From positions 744,001 through 808,000 of the forward strand of contig JADWQD010000007.1 in assembly GCA_016110215.1 (NCBI GenBank): a stretch of DNA of 64,000 nucleotides. Reading direction: 5' to 3'. The DNA is from Capronia americana (taxonomy: Eukaryota; Ascomycota; Eurotiomycetes; Chaetothyriales; Herpotrichiellaceae). A program made the position numbers and the translations under genes. A model generated the notes under the pieces. That model did no database searches and was not told where the DNA came from. It saw only the letters and a list, made by a program, of their open reading frames with translations. Shown in pieces: positions 44,119-58,021 of this stretch. The first letter of the stretch is position 1, and each line of letters begins with the position of its first letter.

Positions 44119-46292
44119 ATGGCCAGCCGAGCCCCGCGGGGGAATACTGGTCCACCAGCCCAGACCCAAGATCGGACCAGCGATGCCAGCCATCGACGTT
44201 ACAGATCCAAGAAACAACGTCCGTAAGGGTCTCCGTTATCACCTTGCCGGCGGACATGCTTTCCAAGTTATCCGTGACTGATCCTGTTCCTTTGCAGTTG
44301 TGACGGCTGTCGGCGGCGTCGGGTCGGATGTTTCCTGGAGCAAGGTCAGCCTGCTTGCACATTGTGTCGCCACCGAGGTGTAGAGTGCACCTTCGAATCA
44401 GCCCCACCTGTGAAGAAGAAGCGAGCACCTACACCCCAGGATAGGAGCCCTGCGGTGACAGCCAGCCAGTCTAGCCATGAAGAGATCACACATGCTAGGG
44501 ATCCGCCTATATTCGACATTGCTCGCACTCACTCACCGTCAAAGTCAGATGATGCCACAACATCATATGTTCAACCAAACTATAGAACGTACGTGCCCGG
44601 CCGTACAGTTCTGTACGCAGGGTTCAGCAGCGACCAAGATGTCAATCTGCTGCGGCACTTGCCCTTTGATGAGGCTCAATCATTCGGAACCGACAACTGG
44701 CGAGTGTGGAAGGCTTTCCCCCATGAGACTGCCCCTGCCTATTTCACGGTTCGTGCTATCCCCAACAGCCGTTGCTTTCGAAATCGTGGCGGCTTTTCGG
44801 AGGACTAATCTCCACTTCAGTCCTATCCAGATTTCCTCCTCGACTGTCACGCTGGAATTTATGACCTCGAAACTGTGGAGGGAATGGTCCACCCACACCA
44901 AGCTTCACTGATGGATCTGTACTATTCATATGTGCATCCCCAGTACCCCATCTTAGAGAGCCGGGATACTCTGGAAAGAGCGATCAAAGCCCGCTCGGTT
45001 CCGTCTTCACTCCTTGCTGGCATGTACGTCGCAGCCACGGCATTTCTCGACCATCCTCCCGAGTTTGCTGTCCCGCTCGAGGACATGTACACCTTCATCT
45101 TCAAATCGGTGACCTATGAAGCGAGGACCCCTTCACTACGGACGATCCAGGCCATCCTCCTTTACATGCAGTTACCACCGCTGAGGGTTCGGGAGCCCAA
45201 TCATCCTGGATTCTGGGCATTAACAAGCCAAGTAAGTAGATCAAATCTTTAGTCCGCAACAGTCTTCAAGATCCTCACGCTCTAAAGGTTGTTGCTCTCG
45301 CTCAAGATATTGGCCTGCACGTCGACCCAGGGAAGTGGAACATAGCTCCATCCGAGCGTAAAATACGGCGGGTATTGTGGTGGGCAACGTATATGCAGGA
45401 CAAATGGTTGGTTATCAACCGAAATTGGTTTTGCATCTCGCTGACCATCCTAGGCTCGCACATTGGCTTGGGATGCCCAGTCATATCAAAAACGACCAAT
45501 TCAATGTTGAACCGCTCAACATGGACGATTTCAGCGAACAGTTGCAGATTGACGCTATGTTAGCTCCATCCGTCGAAGGCTTTGTGGAACTGACCTACTT
45601 GACCACAATTTTATCGAACGTTCTCGACAGCCTCTACACAGTAAGGCGTGGCCCGGGCGCCATGACACCAGCAGAAGTACTTTCGCATGCAGGGAAATGT
45701 CAATCTCAACTACGTGAATGGCAGTCACAGCATCACGCTCTCCTGACACGGCCGAACAAAGTTATCACTGGTGTGTTTGACAATTTCAGACATTCCTATG
45801 TCAACATTGACCTAACCTTTCACTAGACTACGTCCTTTTGCTGGCGTATTATGGCATTGTTATCTCCATACAACGGGCTCTGTTCTCATGTGTCGGAGGA
45901 ACTTCCTATTACGACATTCAACGCGAGGGTCTGCTGTTCCGTCAACTATTTGCAGTCTTCGACGAACTCCTACAGCAAGAATTCGAGGGTCTTTGGCTCA
46001 GTTGTAAGTGCACAACCCTGGTGTGGCGACTATAACTGATGACTATTTGAGCGTAGATTGTAAGCCAAACATTGCAATACTGGGGACATTCATGATTACG
46101 GCTCTTCTTTCTAGCACGGATGATGAGGTATATATTGCTCGTCGGTCAGCTTTAGACCAGTATCGTGGCTTACTTGATCGAATGGCGGAGAGATTGGATT
46201 TTGCGGCGCTCCCTCGCTTGCGCCTCAATCTCCTCGTGGAACGCTTTTCCAGCAGTGACTCTGGAATAGATCCTGCATTGAGGCAGAATTGA
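44119..46292 (+). CDS. Zn2Cys6 transcription factor with fungal-specific middle domain, 604 aa
   Basis: The second regulator of the cluster. The exons are 44119-44222, 44298-44748, 44821-45231, 45288-45406, 45454-45770, 45827-46003 and 46057-46292 (introns 47-75 nt). The first junction joins a basic leader (RRYRSKKQRP) to the zinc cluster CDGCRRRRVGC ... CTLCRHRGVEC, a complete six-cysteine set. The fungal transcription factor domain (PF04082) follows, with DLYYSYVHPQYPIL, the DIGLHVDP helix and RRVLWWATYMQDKWLAHWLGMPSHI restored across the fourth intron. No clear C-terminal activation domain is seen. It is divergent from the transporter gene, which makes that gene the simplest target. Confidence 0.91.
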
Positions 46293-46866
46293 TCTTGTTC
46301 GAAAATGTATGAAATTGCCAGTCAATTGAGACTCGTTCGCCATCGGGTAAGAAGAGTTACCAGGCATCTCAGCAGATGCCAATAACACGGGGAGGGAGTA
46401 TGGTTTCCCATTCTAGCGTCCTATCCAGCCATTTTCTCTCGCTTACCCCATGACAGTCTAGTTGTAGAGCGAAGTCTGGTGCAACCCTTATCAGCGCGCA
46501 CCTAGTAACACATGTAAATGACAGACAGGCCTTGGAGTGGATCTGTCCAGGAACCATATAGGTAGGCGATAGATCCTGACCGATCTCGGACGACCCACGG
46601 AGTCTCTGTCCGCTCCTGGCATCTCATCGCCCCGCGGCCGATATGTGGCAAACACGAATAGCATCAAAGTACGCGGAGTGAGATGGTGGTACTAAAAGAA
46701 TTGTACGTACTGTGATGGCCTGATGTGGCATTCCAGAATGCAGTCTCAATACCCCGGAATAGGCCTATAGTATCTGTCTTAAAATTGTTTGTATCCTTTC
46801 GCATCTCTCTTCCTTCGCCAGTCTCACGGTCTACAGTGCAAAACACATACCAGGCTGTCTCCAATC
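46293..46866. other. Intergenic region upstream of the DUF1479 gene
   Basis: 574 bp with only short frames; presumed promoter and 3' flank. No specific element was recognised. Confidence 0.4.
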
Positions 46867-48437
46867 ATGGGTATTAGCACTACCATTACGCAGGTACAGG
46901 CCATGACGCAATATCCGTAAGTGAGAGTTCCCAAAGGTATGGTTTGGTGCTCACGATTGGCAATAGCTGTCCGCTGCTGGAGGAACGGTTCTCGATCCTG
47001 AAGCAGTCGATCGTCAAACCACAAGATAGAAAGCGAGTTATCGAGTCTTACGATCGTCTCACCTCGGCTCTAGAGGTGGAGGCTGAGAGAATCTCCAAGC
47101 AGGGTCCAAAAGCGATCCCGGACGTTGACTTCGCGACAATCGAGGAGAATGGTGGTCAACTGCCAGAAGGCTTGGTTGAGACGATACGCCAGGCGGGATG
47201 TGTGATCATCCGTAACGTCGTCTCAGAGCAGCAGGCCACAGCTTGGGAGCAGGAATTGAAGAGTTACGTGAAAAGGCACCCTGGAATAGGAGGATTTCCC
47301 ACACACGATCCCCAAACTTTCAGCTTGTTCTGGACGCCGCCGCAAATGCAAATACGGAGTCACCCCAAAGTCCTCCAGGCGATGGACGCCGTCAGTCAAC
47401 TATGGCACTTGACCCGAGATGACACCTTGTTCGACATGTCGAGTCAAGTTGTATATGCCGACAGATTTCGCATCAGACATCCTTCAAAAGGTGTGCCACA
47501 CTCTCCCCGGGCTGCAAAACCACCTTCCACTAACCGTCAAGCAGACTCCGAGTTCACTCTCAACGCTCACCAGGATACCGGCTCCATTGAACGATGGGAG
47601 GACCCCACATATCGCTCCTGCTACGATCCGATCTTCAAGGGTCGTTGGGAGGAGTATGACCCGTGGAATGCCGACCATCGCGCGGAAGCAAAGAGTGATT
47701 TGTACCAAACAGGAAGTAAGAATCCAGTCCACTCTCCACAGTAGCCTGAAATTGACTAACGACTGGCGCCCTGTTGAATAGCATCGTGTTCGGTATTCCG
47801 ATCGCTGCAAGGTTGGCTCAGCATGTCTCACACAAACACCGGCGAAGGAACGTTGAGACTCCTGCCAGAGCTCAAGCTCTCGACGGCGTACCAATTGCTG
47901 CGGCCGTATTTCATCCTCGATGAGACGTTCGATGAGGTAACACCGTTGTTTCCAGGCGCGACGCCAGGGGCGACACAGTTTCTGCCCACGCGAGAACTCC
48001 ATCCACATTTGCTGATGGAGAAGAGTATGGTGGGCATTCCGCCGGTGAAGCCCGGTGACTATGTCTTCTGGCACTGCGACCTGGTGCACGAGGTGGACAA
48101 GTTCCACCCCGGAACACGCGATTCGTCAGTCTGCTACAACGGCTGCGCGCCGCTCTGCCCATACAACTTGGAGAGTCTCGTGGGTATGCGGCAGAGTTTC
48201 CTCGATGTCCTGCCGCCAAAAGACCACGCCAATTACCCTCACAACGAGCTGGAGCGCGACCATGCCGACCACGGTGCTCGGCGCGAGAACATCCTGTCGC
48301 TTCCGGGGCTGCGCGCCATGGGCCTGGCACCATTCGACACGAATGAGGAAGGGCTGACACTAGGACAGCGACGAATGCGTCAACTGGCGAACGAGAGGTT
48401 AGGTTTCAGCAAAACTTCCGAGGGCCTCGCCGAGTGA
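46867..48437 (+). CDS. DUF1479 protein, putative Fe(II)/2-oxoglutarate-type oxygenase, 484 aa
   Basis: A member of the DUF1479 (PF07350, YbiU-like) family, whose fold is that of non-heme iron oxygenases. The exons are 46867-46916, 46967-47715 and 47782-48437 (introns 50 and 66 nt). The first intron was placed to join QAMTQYP to the conserved frame (CPLLEERF), which has no ATG of its own. The candidate iron-binding set is HQD in LNAHQDTGSIERW and a later histidine in FWHCDLVHEVD. GCVIIRNVV and LPELKLSTAY are further family blocks. No in vivo substrate is established for the family. It lies at the right edge of the amidase cluster and may belong to it. Confidence 0.9.
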
Positions 48438-48914
48438 TAGGTGTATAGAAGATGGAACCACTCGGCGCCAACGGAAATGTCTGAAAACTCGTCTACTTGA
48501 ATTTGTCCATCATGAAGAGCACTACTGTCGCCAGGTGCCCATGTGAGCTTTCATATATTATAAACAACATGTACCGAGTAGGCAGATGGTCTCTACGACG
48601 TGGAATCGTTACCAGTCGGTGTTTAAAAAAATAATGTCTGTCACTAGCTCTATCAAGGCTTAGTCGATTTTAGCGTGTCTATTGCGGTCAAGGGCCGCCA
48701 CAGTTAAAAGCGGCCGGATCTTGGCGGAACGACGGCTGGCGACCGGGGCTCCAAGTGGCATGCCAGGCGCCCATCTCTTCGGGCTTAGCCTCCAGGCACA
48801 AAAGCTTAGGTCCCCATCCTCCGCAATCGGAGGCTGAGCGCTAGAATTTCTCCAAACAGCTCTGAAAAGCGCAGGCGTCGTTCTTCTCTGGAGGCACTCG
48901 CAGTACACTACACT
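48438..48914. other. Intergenic region between DUF1479 and LYS12 genes
   Basis: 477 bp. A minus-strand frame at 48908-48660 has no domain. It presumably contains the LYS12 promoter; no binding site is called. Confidence 0.4.
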
Positions 48915-50171
<1,257 letters not shown>

Positions 50172-50961
50172 CGTTGCTCCCAGTTGGGCGGAGAATACGT
50201 CAGTTCGACAGGGGGTGCGCTATCCTCGCAGCTGAATGAATGAGTCGGGGAAGACGACGAGGAAATCTCAACATGGACGGAGCTGGAGGCACATCCCGTT
50301 AGCGAGTTGGTCCCTTTGGCATATGCAAAGCGACGGCGTGAGCCCGTACTGTGCCACCAAAACCCCCGAGGCAGGAAGTAAAGGAACGGGCAGCCCCAAA
50401 AGTTGTATCACACTTATACCCAATCTGACACGGCAGGTTCGGTGGCAATACAGGCGCAATTGAACGAAACCAAGCCAGCCGGACGTGTTCTCATTCGGTC
50501 TGCTTCCACGTAACCTCCAGCCCGTCGTGCAGTACTATACGAGTACCACAATGGAGGCGGAGAAACAAGAGTGGTTACCAGGACCATGAACAGGAAGCGT
50601 CTTGACATCTCGACTAAGTCTCCGTGCCTCTCGTCTGTCTGTCATGAATATAATTGACATCAGTGGTAAGGAGTACTAATAGATAGCTATACATTCATCC
50701 CTTGGGTGTAGCGCGCTTCAGCCCTGCTTCCAGCACCACCACCTCCATCTCCGGAGGCTCACGTCGACTAGTAGGCAGGATGCTTGCCAAAAGGATCCTC
50801 ACTGGCGCCTCTAACACGGCATCAGGCTAAGGCAAGGCAAGGGCAGACGACCATTTGTTCACGAGATCTTGCTCGGTACAAGTCCGTCTATTCCTATTCC
50901 TATCTCTGTGTCCCTCCTCGAGCCAGCACTCAAACAAGGTACATATCCAGTCTTCTCATTT
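50172..50961. other. 0.8-kb intergenic region between convergent genes
   Basis: No supported gene or repeat; only short frames on both strands. Confidence 0.45.
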
Positions 50962-52039
50962 CTACTTCTTCCCGGCGAGTGGGCCCTGCTCTTTATCGAA
51001 CGCCGCGTATGTGACCTGGAGACTTGCCACGGCGGAAATGGCGACATATAGCATCGACAGGAGGAGGAAACCGACGAGAAAGCCCATGAAGATTCCTGCA
51101 GAACGAGTTGCCATCAGTATCAGCATATACCCACAGGGAGGAGTAGAAGGCTGCGTCAGGACTATTGTGCATATTTCGTATCGGACCACAACGATGCTAG
51201 ATACGTACCTGGAGTGAAAAACTGGTACTTATCAAACAAAGGACCATCAATCATAGTCTGGTTATTGCCCGTCTTGTTCGCCAAGGCATGCACGCCGAGA
51301 TCTCGCTTGAGATCCAGGTGAAGGCTCTCTTGTAGCTGCGATTCCATGTCATATTCAAGAGGCTCTTTCCCCTGGGCGACCACCATGCCGTCCGCGGAGC
51401 GGGTTGTCGTATACAAGACCGTATAGTTCTGCTTGGGGAGCAGATCGATCAGAGACGCCAGAAAGGCATCATTTGCCGAGAGGTCGCTTGCTCTCTTCTC
51501 TGATGAAGGAGCAGGAATATTGAGCTGGATCAGCTGCGGCGAGGTCGTCAAGTCGTTCGTGGGAATTCCGCCGTGTTTTGAGACAACTGTTGTTGTCGAG
51601 ACTCCGCATTTCGTCCTGAGGACACCAATCCACGCCGATGAATCTAGCGGACCAAGTACATCAGGCACAGTCAAGCTACTTCGAACGCCTGATTCCGCGG
51701 CCTGGGACGGTGATAATGCTTTGGAGAGCCAAGGTGTTGATTTCTTCGAATTGGAGTAGTCTTGGAGGGAGACGCCTTGCTGTGAGACGAGGATGTAGTA
51801 ATCTGAAGGACACGAGGAGAGTGATAACGCCACGTCAGATGTGAGAAGAGATGCGGCTTGAATGTGCGAGGTTGTCGTTAGGAGTCTATGCGGAATATGG
51901 TCAGTTCGGAGTGTGCCTGGCATCGAAGCTCGGGAACTGCATACTCAGAGGTCGAGAACATGAAAAACGGCGCAGTGTCGAGGTATCCGTGAGCGCGTCC
52001 GGCGGCCAGCGCCAATGCGCATAGACCGAGTAGACGCAT
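50962..52039 (-). CDS. BIG1: Big1 family ER membrane protein, 301 aa
   Basis: A type I ER membrane protein of the Big1/Ac45-like family, required in yeast for normal cell-wall beta-1,6-glucan and now linked to the V-ATPase. The exons are 52039-51945, 51885-51209 and 51095-50962 (introns 59 and 113 nt). The N-terminus is a clear signal peptide (LLGLCALALAAGRAHG) followed by APFFMFSTSE. The lumenal part carries N-x-S/T sites and the SSCPSDYYILVSQ block. The last exon codes the single membrane helix (GIFMGFLVGFLLLSMLYVAI) and a short KK-type cytosolic tail (PLAGKK), consistent with ER retrieval. Splicing across the last junction recreates FFTPGIFMG, a family hallmark. Confidence 0.88.
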
Positions 52040-52441
52040 GGCGTGGGTGATCGCTGTGGTTTTGATTGAAGCGACAGCGAGGGAACATCCAAGCTTCGAT
52101 TCGAGATGATGCGCGCATGGGACAGCCACTTGCACGAAGCCCGTCCGCTTCATCGTATATCCACCGGGCGAGCCAATCACCAGAGCTTCTCGCTTGGCGG
52201 CCACCTGGAGTGCGATGGACAAAAGTCGCACTGTTACCGATGCATTACAACAAAGACCACCTCTCAGCAGTATTCTCAGTTCTACATATATTACAGCCTC
52301 TGTTGAATAGTGTACATGTTCATATCCATTACTTTGTCGTCGGCATCGTATTCAGTCATGTTCATGTATGTCCAATCCGCCATGCGATCCAACCACTGTC
52401 AATGCCATCGCTCATCCCTGGTATCCGCTTCCAGACGAAAT
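52040..52441. other. Intergenic region between BIG1 and the kinetochore gene
   Basis: 402 bp with no recognised feature beyond the expected promoter of BIG1 and the 3' flank of its neighbour. Confidence 0.4.
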
Positions 52442-54380
52442 TCAAGAAATATCCTGGCTCATGGATCGCATATCCCTTCCTTCCATAAAGAGCGCCATGT
52501 GTTCCAACTCCGCATTGAAGGACTTGATCTTATCCAGAATCCCACCTTGACCAGAAGCGCTGCTGACTGACTCTGTCACACTGCGCAGCAAGAACTCCAG
52601 TCCCTCATCTTCGTCTGCCTCATTTCTCTCCAACTCATGCTCCACGCGCCGGGCAGCTTCGCTAAGTGTCCACTTCTGCCTTGTCTCCTCTTCGTTCTCC
52701 CAATGTTGTCGTCTAACCGCGTCGCATCTCAGAGCGATTTGTTCCCGCTCGCGACGGAGCTCAAGATACTCACTTTGCAGTGCTGCCTTCTCTCGTTTGC
52801 TTTTCCGCACGCGGGCTTCCAGATTAGTGCGGTTCTCGACGGCTTCTGACATGGCGAAAAGTTCGTCGTCTAGGTCTTTGCCGAATGCCTCAAGTGCTGT
52901 CCGTCTGTTCCTTGCTGTGGCGTTCGAGAGAGTCTGGCTTGATCCGGCGACTCGCTCAATCATGTTTGAGATTGTCTCGCGGCAGATTTGGGCTAGCACG
53001 TCTACCGCATTGGGCTGAGAGCGTCCGGTTGTAGAGTCGAGGGAGTTGTCTCCAGGAAACTCCTCCTCATCCTGCTCATTGATCGTCGGCAGTGTCGAGA
53101 CGTTCGTAAGCCTGTGAGTCAGAATTGGAAAAGTCGCCCTGCCCTTCTTGCCATCAGGCACATCTGCGGATCTACCAAGGGAGCGATGTTTCCGAGGCTG
53201 CCTGCTTGCCCTTTTGCTTGTCGCGGGCGTTTCGGGCTCCGGCTCACTCTCCTCAATGTAAGAACCATCCTCTTCCTCATTATCCGCCTCTTTCGGACTT
53301 TCTTCGCGTTCTGTGGCTGGAGTCTGCATTTTGTGCTTTCTTACTTTCCCCGCAAGTTTGCTATACTTGCTGATTCGATCCGCTAGCGGTAGGATAGATG
53401 ATGGCGGTGGTTCCTCTGATGGAACCCCAGAGGGCAGATTAGAGGTCGAGGTCTCTGGGGACACAACCGTAGACTGAGCCGGCGTGGATGAGCGCCCCCT
53501 CCTCTTGTTGAGAGTCAAAGGCTGGCGTCTTCGCGGCTTTTTCTGCTTTGAAATGCTTGGTGCTTTCGAAACATGTAACAATGGACTTTCCGAGACCGAG
53601 GGAGGCGCTGCCCCATGTTCCGATTGGGGCGCCTCAACATCTTCCTCAGCAATGTCTTCAGGCAAAGTGGTGGGGTCTAGCAAAATGCGACCACTTTTTG
53701 TAATCTGCAAAATCGAGTCTCGAATGGTTGATTTCGAATCTGGATCTTTGGGCGTCTCGTTCTCTTTCTGCTGCTGGTGCTGGGGTACAAAGAGAGGGGA
53801 TGTCTGCTGTTGCTGTTGCTGCTCCTGCTGCTGCTGCTGCTGCTCCTCCTCCCCATCCGGAGTTGGGTCGTTGACCTGCGGCGCGTCCTCGTCTTCGGCA
53901 ATAGTAAAGATCCTGCTGGCAGATCTTCTTCGCGATGCTCGAGTCGAGGGTATTGACCTTGGTATCGTCACCGATATAGTTTGCTTGGGGGTCGCAAGCT
54001 CGGGCGTGATTTTCCTTCTCTTGCTCGACCGTACGCTTTCCTCTGGTCGTGTAGACACTTCCACCACCACCTGAGCGCCTTCCGTTTTGTCGAGCGTGGC
54101 CAAACTCTGATTAATAGACTTTGCTGCAGGTGATTCCCGACTGCGGCTAGCCGATGTTTTAGATGGTCGTCTCGAAGACGCTCGTCTTGATTGCGGGGTT
54201 TTGGTGTTCGAACGAAGCGATCGTGCTGGCGTGGCTATCTGTTGTCGTCCCTGCTTGTTGTTCCCAAAACCGAAATTGAAACCAAAGTCAACTGTTGGCG
54301 GCTTGCGCGATCTGGCATCATCAGCTTCAATACAACCACATCTGACCAACGTAAACAAACCCGGCACCGCGGACGCGCAT
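52442..54380 (-). CDS. AME1: Inner kinetochore protein of the Ame1/CENP-U family, 629 aa
   Basis: A probable subunit of the COMA part of the constitutive centromere network. The exons are 54380-54361 (20 nt) and 54311-52442, with a 49-nt intron. The junction gives MRVRGAGSRKPP then FGFNFGFG, the conserved N-terminus of fungal Ame1 proteins. The long middle is low-complexity, Ser/Arg/Lys-rich with AT-hook-like basic patches, and carries two polyglutamine runs (about 53,795-53,850). The C-terminal third holds NAVDVLAQICRETI and then a coiled coil full of Glu, Arg and Leu (LRREREQIALRCDAVRRQHW). Assignment rests on the two conserved ends; the middle is not alignable by eye. Confidence 0.75.
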
Positions 54381-55919
54381 CAGCGCCCGATCCTCTCGAG
54401 TAGGCACAGCCATGACCATCAGTACGAATCATCAGACGCCGTCAAAATATCATGCGATAGAAAACATCAACCAGTATAGTGTGTGTCAATCCTTGCGAGA
54501 TGAAGTCCAAGTCAATAGACGCGTCGAATGAGGGGAAACGCGACCGAGTGAAGCAGGGATTCTGCCTTGGCAGTTCGAGCAGGGATTATGCCGACCTGGG
54601 CCGGCTTTCCGAGGCTAAGGATAAAATTTGTCTATAGAATGAGTAAGCATGAAGAAGTGCTCAACAATCAGCCCAAAATCATCATTGTCTATCCAAGGCA
54701 ATCAAACTCTCGATGGTGTAGTGAGTTTCGACCACAGCTTGTCTTGTTAATATCCATTAACACCTGTACAGGTTGGCTATCACGTTCGGCTGTAATTGCT
54801 TAAATTGTTACCGAAAGGTCACCGGGTATGCGATGACATCGATCTGTCGTTGTAACATCTGCTAATATATCGAAGCTCGATTCCGGTTCGAGAGACATCA
54901 CATCTCCTTTTTTTTTGACGATAATCGCAGCCTCATATTGTTGCCAGCCATATACGGCGACATACGGAAGTCTCTGAGCAGTCATCTTTCGCCTTCACGA
55001 TTTTATTGGTACCTTCGGCCTACAAGATATTCTTTTCACACCAAAACTTAGGATCTTTTCGGATACTTTCCTATCCCGCTAGGCTGCAGAATTGCACCTT
55101 CTATTTTAGTTTTATACAAATTGTTTCAGGCCGTCTTTGAAAACAGCAGAGAATGAACAGAAGATGGAAGAATCAGGTGCACTTATTCCACGAGCATCTA
55201 CTGCAAATTGTGCAATCCCTCCAACAATCTCGTGCTTGACTGTCAACTCAAGCGGCCTGGAACAACTCGGCTGGGGCACATCTGGAGTGCCCTTGCAACA
55301 ATAGCGGTTTGGAAGTTCACCATCGACTACCCCTCCTGGTGTATGATAGGAAAGGTAGAGAAGGACTCCAGAATGAAGACGAAGGAGGAATGTCTCCAGT
55401 TTCGCGCTGAATGTAGACTCCTGATCTGGCCTGGCTATTGGACAGAGACTAACAATTTCGGTGTGTCCCCGGATCAACTGGCCGTGTGGATATGTGGATG
55501 ATTTCGTGGTCACCAGGAAAGTGAGAGCTGATGATCGTCCACGAGACTCATTTCAATCCTGGACCGAAATGCTTCATACTGACATAACTCGGCTGCAATG
55601 ACATGACCATCAAGCGCATCATCGAGACAGGAGACGACACGACTGAGATGCTTTCCTTTGCTTTGCGCAAGACGCCTGCCATCGAACGGTCTCGCGGCCT
55701 GCTTGGGCCTTCAGCCTCTGACTGTCTATCGTCAAACACGGGCCAGCCACTCGGTTGCGGTGTCCCCGAAAGGCTTTGTTAGAAGCCAGGGGAAAATCGA
55801 GACAGCCCACGCGTTCAGCCCAAGTCTCCTACAGTCAACTGACAGAATTTGCGATATCCAATTACACTCTGTTACCTTACATTCTTCCGGAGCCAGCAGT
55901 ATAGAGGTGTGAGACCACT
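54381..55919. other. 1.5-kb intergenic region
   Basis: Only short frames (the longest 133 codons, minus strand 55513-55112) without domains, introns or repeats. A T10 run sits at about 54908-54917. No gene is supported. Confidence 0.5.
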
Positions 55920-56342
55920 TTATTCGTCAACGAGACTGTTCACAAACGTTACGTTGACGGTTCCCGCGTCCCCGCCACCAAGGCCCGTACTATGCAACTG
56001 CATCGTGAACGGAACCGGAACGCCACCTCTTGGTACGAGAGCTGTGAGAGTCTTTTCATCCTCCAAGTCATCTGTCGTTTCTGAGGTGCCCTCAAACAGT
56101 TTCCCATTGACCTCGACACGGATAAAGCCTGCTGTCTGGAGCTTCGCCGTCATGGTTACTTCGAGGCGGCATTCACCGCCCCAGCCTTTTGAGAAATTGA
56201 CCAGGTCCTGTGGAACGTCCTGTGCCGTAAGGACAATCCTGGCTTGGACCGACTGGTGCATCAGCTCGTCCGAGAATGGCCAGGTTTCATCGTCCACTCC
56301 ACTGATCGTTCCAGATACCACTAATTGTCGTGGGGTGGCCAT
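55920..56342 (-). CDS. Hypothetical protein, 140 aa
   Basis: A single-exon frame starting at the ATG at 56342 (MATPRQLVVSG). The protein is acidic and rich in beta-forming residues, with alternating hydrophobic patterns (CRLEVTMTAKLQTAGFIRVEVNGKLFEG). It resembles a small beta-sandwich, but I recognise no family. It has no signal peptide or membrane segment. Codon use and the lack of low-complexity sequence suggest a real gene. Confidence 0.6.
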   Translation of the reverse strand: MATPRQLVVSGTISGVDDETWPFSDELMHQSVQARIVLTAQDVPQDLVNFSKGWGGECRLEVTMTAKLQTAGFIRVEVNGKLFEGTSETTDDLEDEKTLTALVPRGGVPVPFTMQLHSTGLGGGDAGTVNVTFVNSLVDE

Positions 56343-58021
56343 TTTCAAGCCGTTTAATGTGGTGATTGAAACTTGTATGATTTCGTCAGTGCTCCAGTAT
56401 TGCGTGGCAAGACCGTCTCAATCGACTTACAGAGAAGAAGTGGTCAGTGAGTCTCAACAGAGAAAGACTTCTGCAGATGTGCACGGCGGCTAGAGTGACA
56501 CGTCTGTTCTTATGCTGCCGGTGTTGAAGCAGATTGGTCTAGTTCTGCTGGTTTCCGTACAGTTCTGGCAATTGTAGATGGGTGCGCTTTGTGGGAGCCA
56601 CTTTATCGTCTTACTTTGACCCTGGCCAGCTCTCGTGTAATAACGCTCAAGGATGCTATAGGTGGGTCAGTATGTGATTTGCTGCTGCCTGCTGCTTACC
56701 TTACCTGCTGCCCACCTCTCAAAGGTTCAGCCTCATCTTTCATTCGCGTCAAGGCGAAGAGAGCCGAACGTGGCCATAGTCTGGTCTCCTGTTTCTGCAC
56801 CAAAGCGCTGAAATATACCCCTTGGAGGTGGACTTGGCCGTAAAGCAACACGATAGATTCCTCGCTCGACAGCAGATATCCTTTCATGGCTTGGACGTGT
56901 GGGAATTGCACTTGGCATGTCGGCAAGTTAGCGTAGAAAATGCTGCGCCGAGAAGCCAATACCATGCAACCCGGAAACACGAGCGTGCTTCCGTCTTGAC
57001 TTAATAGATACGACCAAGCGAATCACCACCTCAGCAGCTCCCAGCAACAATTTCTTGGACGATGCTCTCAAATCTGTTTCCTGGAATGAAACACGAGATG
57101 ACTAGAGGTTTGGGAGCTGGCTGAAATGATTCTTGGACCATTATTCGCATCTGCCTGTGCGGTGTACACCTATTCTGTTGTCTCGAATGCTTTCAAGATC
57201 AGCATGGCGGCCACTGGACCACTGCGTCGTAGCCTATGTAATGGCTTCACTAGGCCCTGCCAACCATAAAAAGTCATGTGTCCTTGCGTGTGAGGCTGAA
57301 AACCGCGGAGGATGTGACAACGAAGAGCGAGAGGAAGACGCATGGCTCAGGATCGAGTGCATACATATCGTATTAGATCTTGGCCTTGAGTGCGTCGTTG
57401 GTTGATGTGTCTCTGATGTCTCGAGTTCTCAGGTGGGGTAGAGCCCTCAGTTGCGTGGTTATGTTACACAGTCGAGCGCCTTTTCTGCCATGGATCTCGA
57501 CGGCGACATGTGAATGGCCGCAAAGAAGCCACGAACGTTCTTGGTGGCCAGTCTTCTAAGATACGAATGCGGTGTTGTGCGAGGGAGAAGAGATGTTGGG
57601 AACAGATTCGTGGGCGTACGAGTACGCGATACCCCGGTCGATGCCTCGAGGCTTTAACGCTTCACGAGCCCCATCTTTTCCACTCTCCACCAGTTAGGTT
57701 TCAGCAAGAAGACTGACTAAATCTTGTGCCTTGGCAACATTTGCCTAACAACAACACGATTAGTTTCACGGAACATGTATTCTCGAAGTCCGTCATGCAC
57801 AACAAGAGACTCGTCTCTGCAAAATCGAGATAATTTTGCCATTGGTTAGGAATGAATAAGATAATGTTATCGTGATTCTGGCTGATCCATTCTATCTCTT
57901 ATCTGTTCTTGCGTTCCAGAGTCTGTCCTTTAACTTCCTAACTTACCGACCTTGACAGTTGCACAGGAAAACGGTCTATAGACACCGAAGACTACAGGGA
58001 AAATAGAACCAACTTTCATCA
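56343..58021. other. 1.7-kb intergenic region
   Basis: Short frames only (84 and 90 codons on the plus strand at 56589-56843 and 57133-57405), none with a domain. It must include the promoters of the hypothetical gene and the patatin gene. Confidence 0.5.

Noticed and set aside
53484..54074. Plus-strand frame of 196 codons rich in Cys and Ser
   Set aside because: It reads the complement of the polyglutamine and Ser-rich part of the Ame1 gene, which produces Cys/Ser runs; no independent support.
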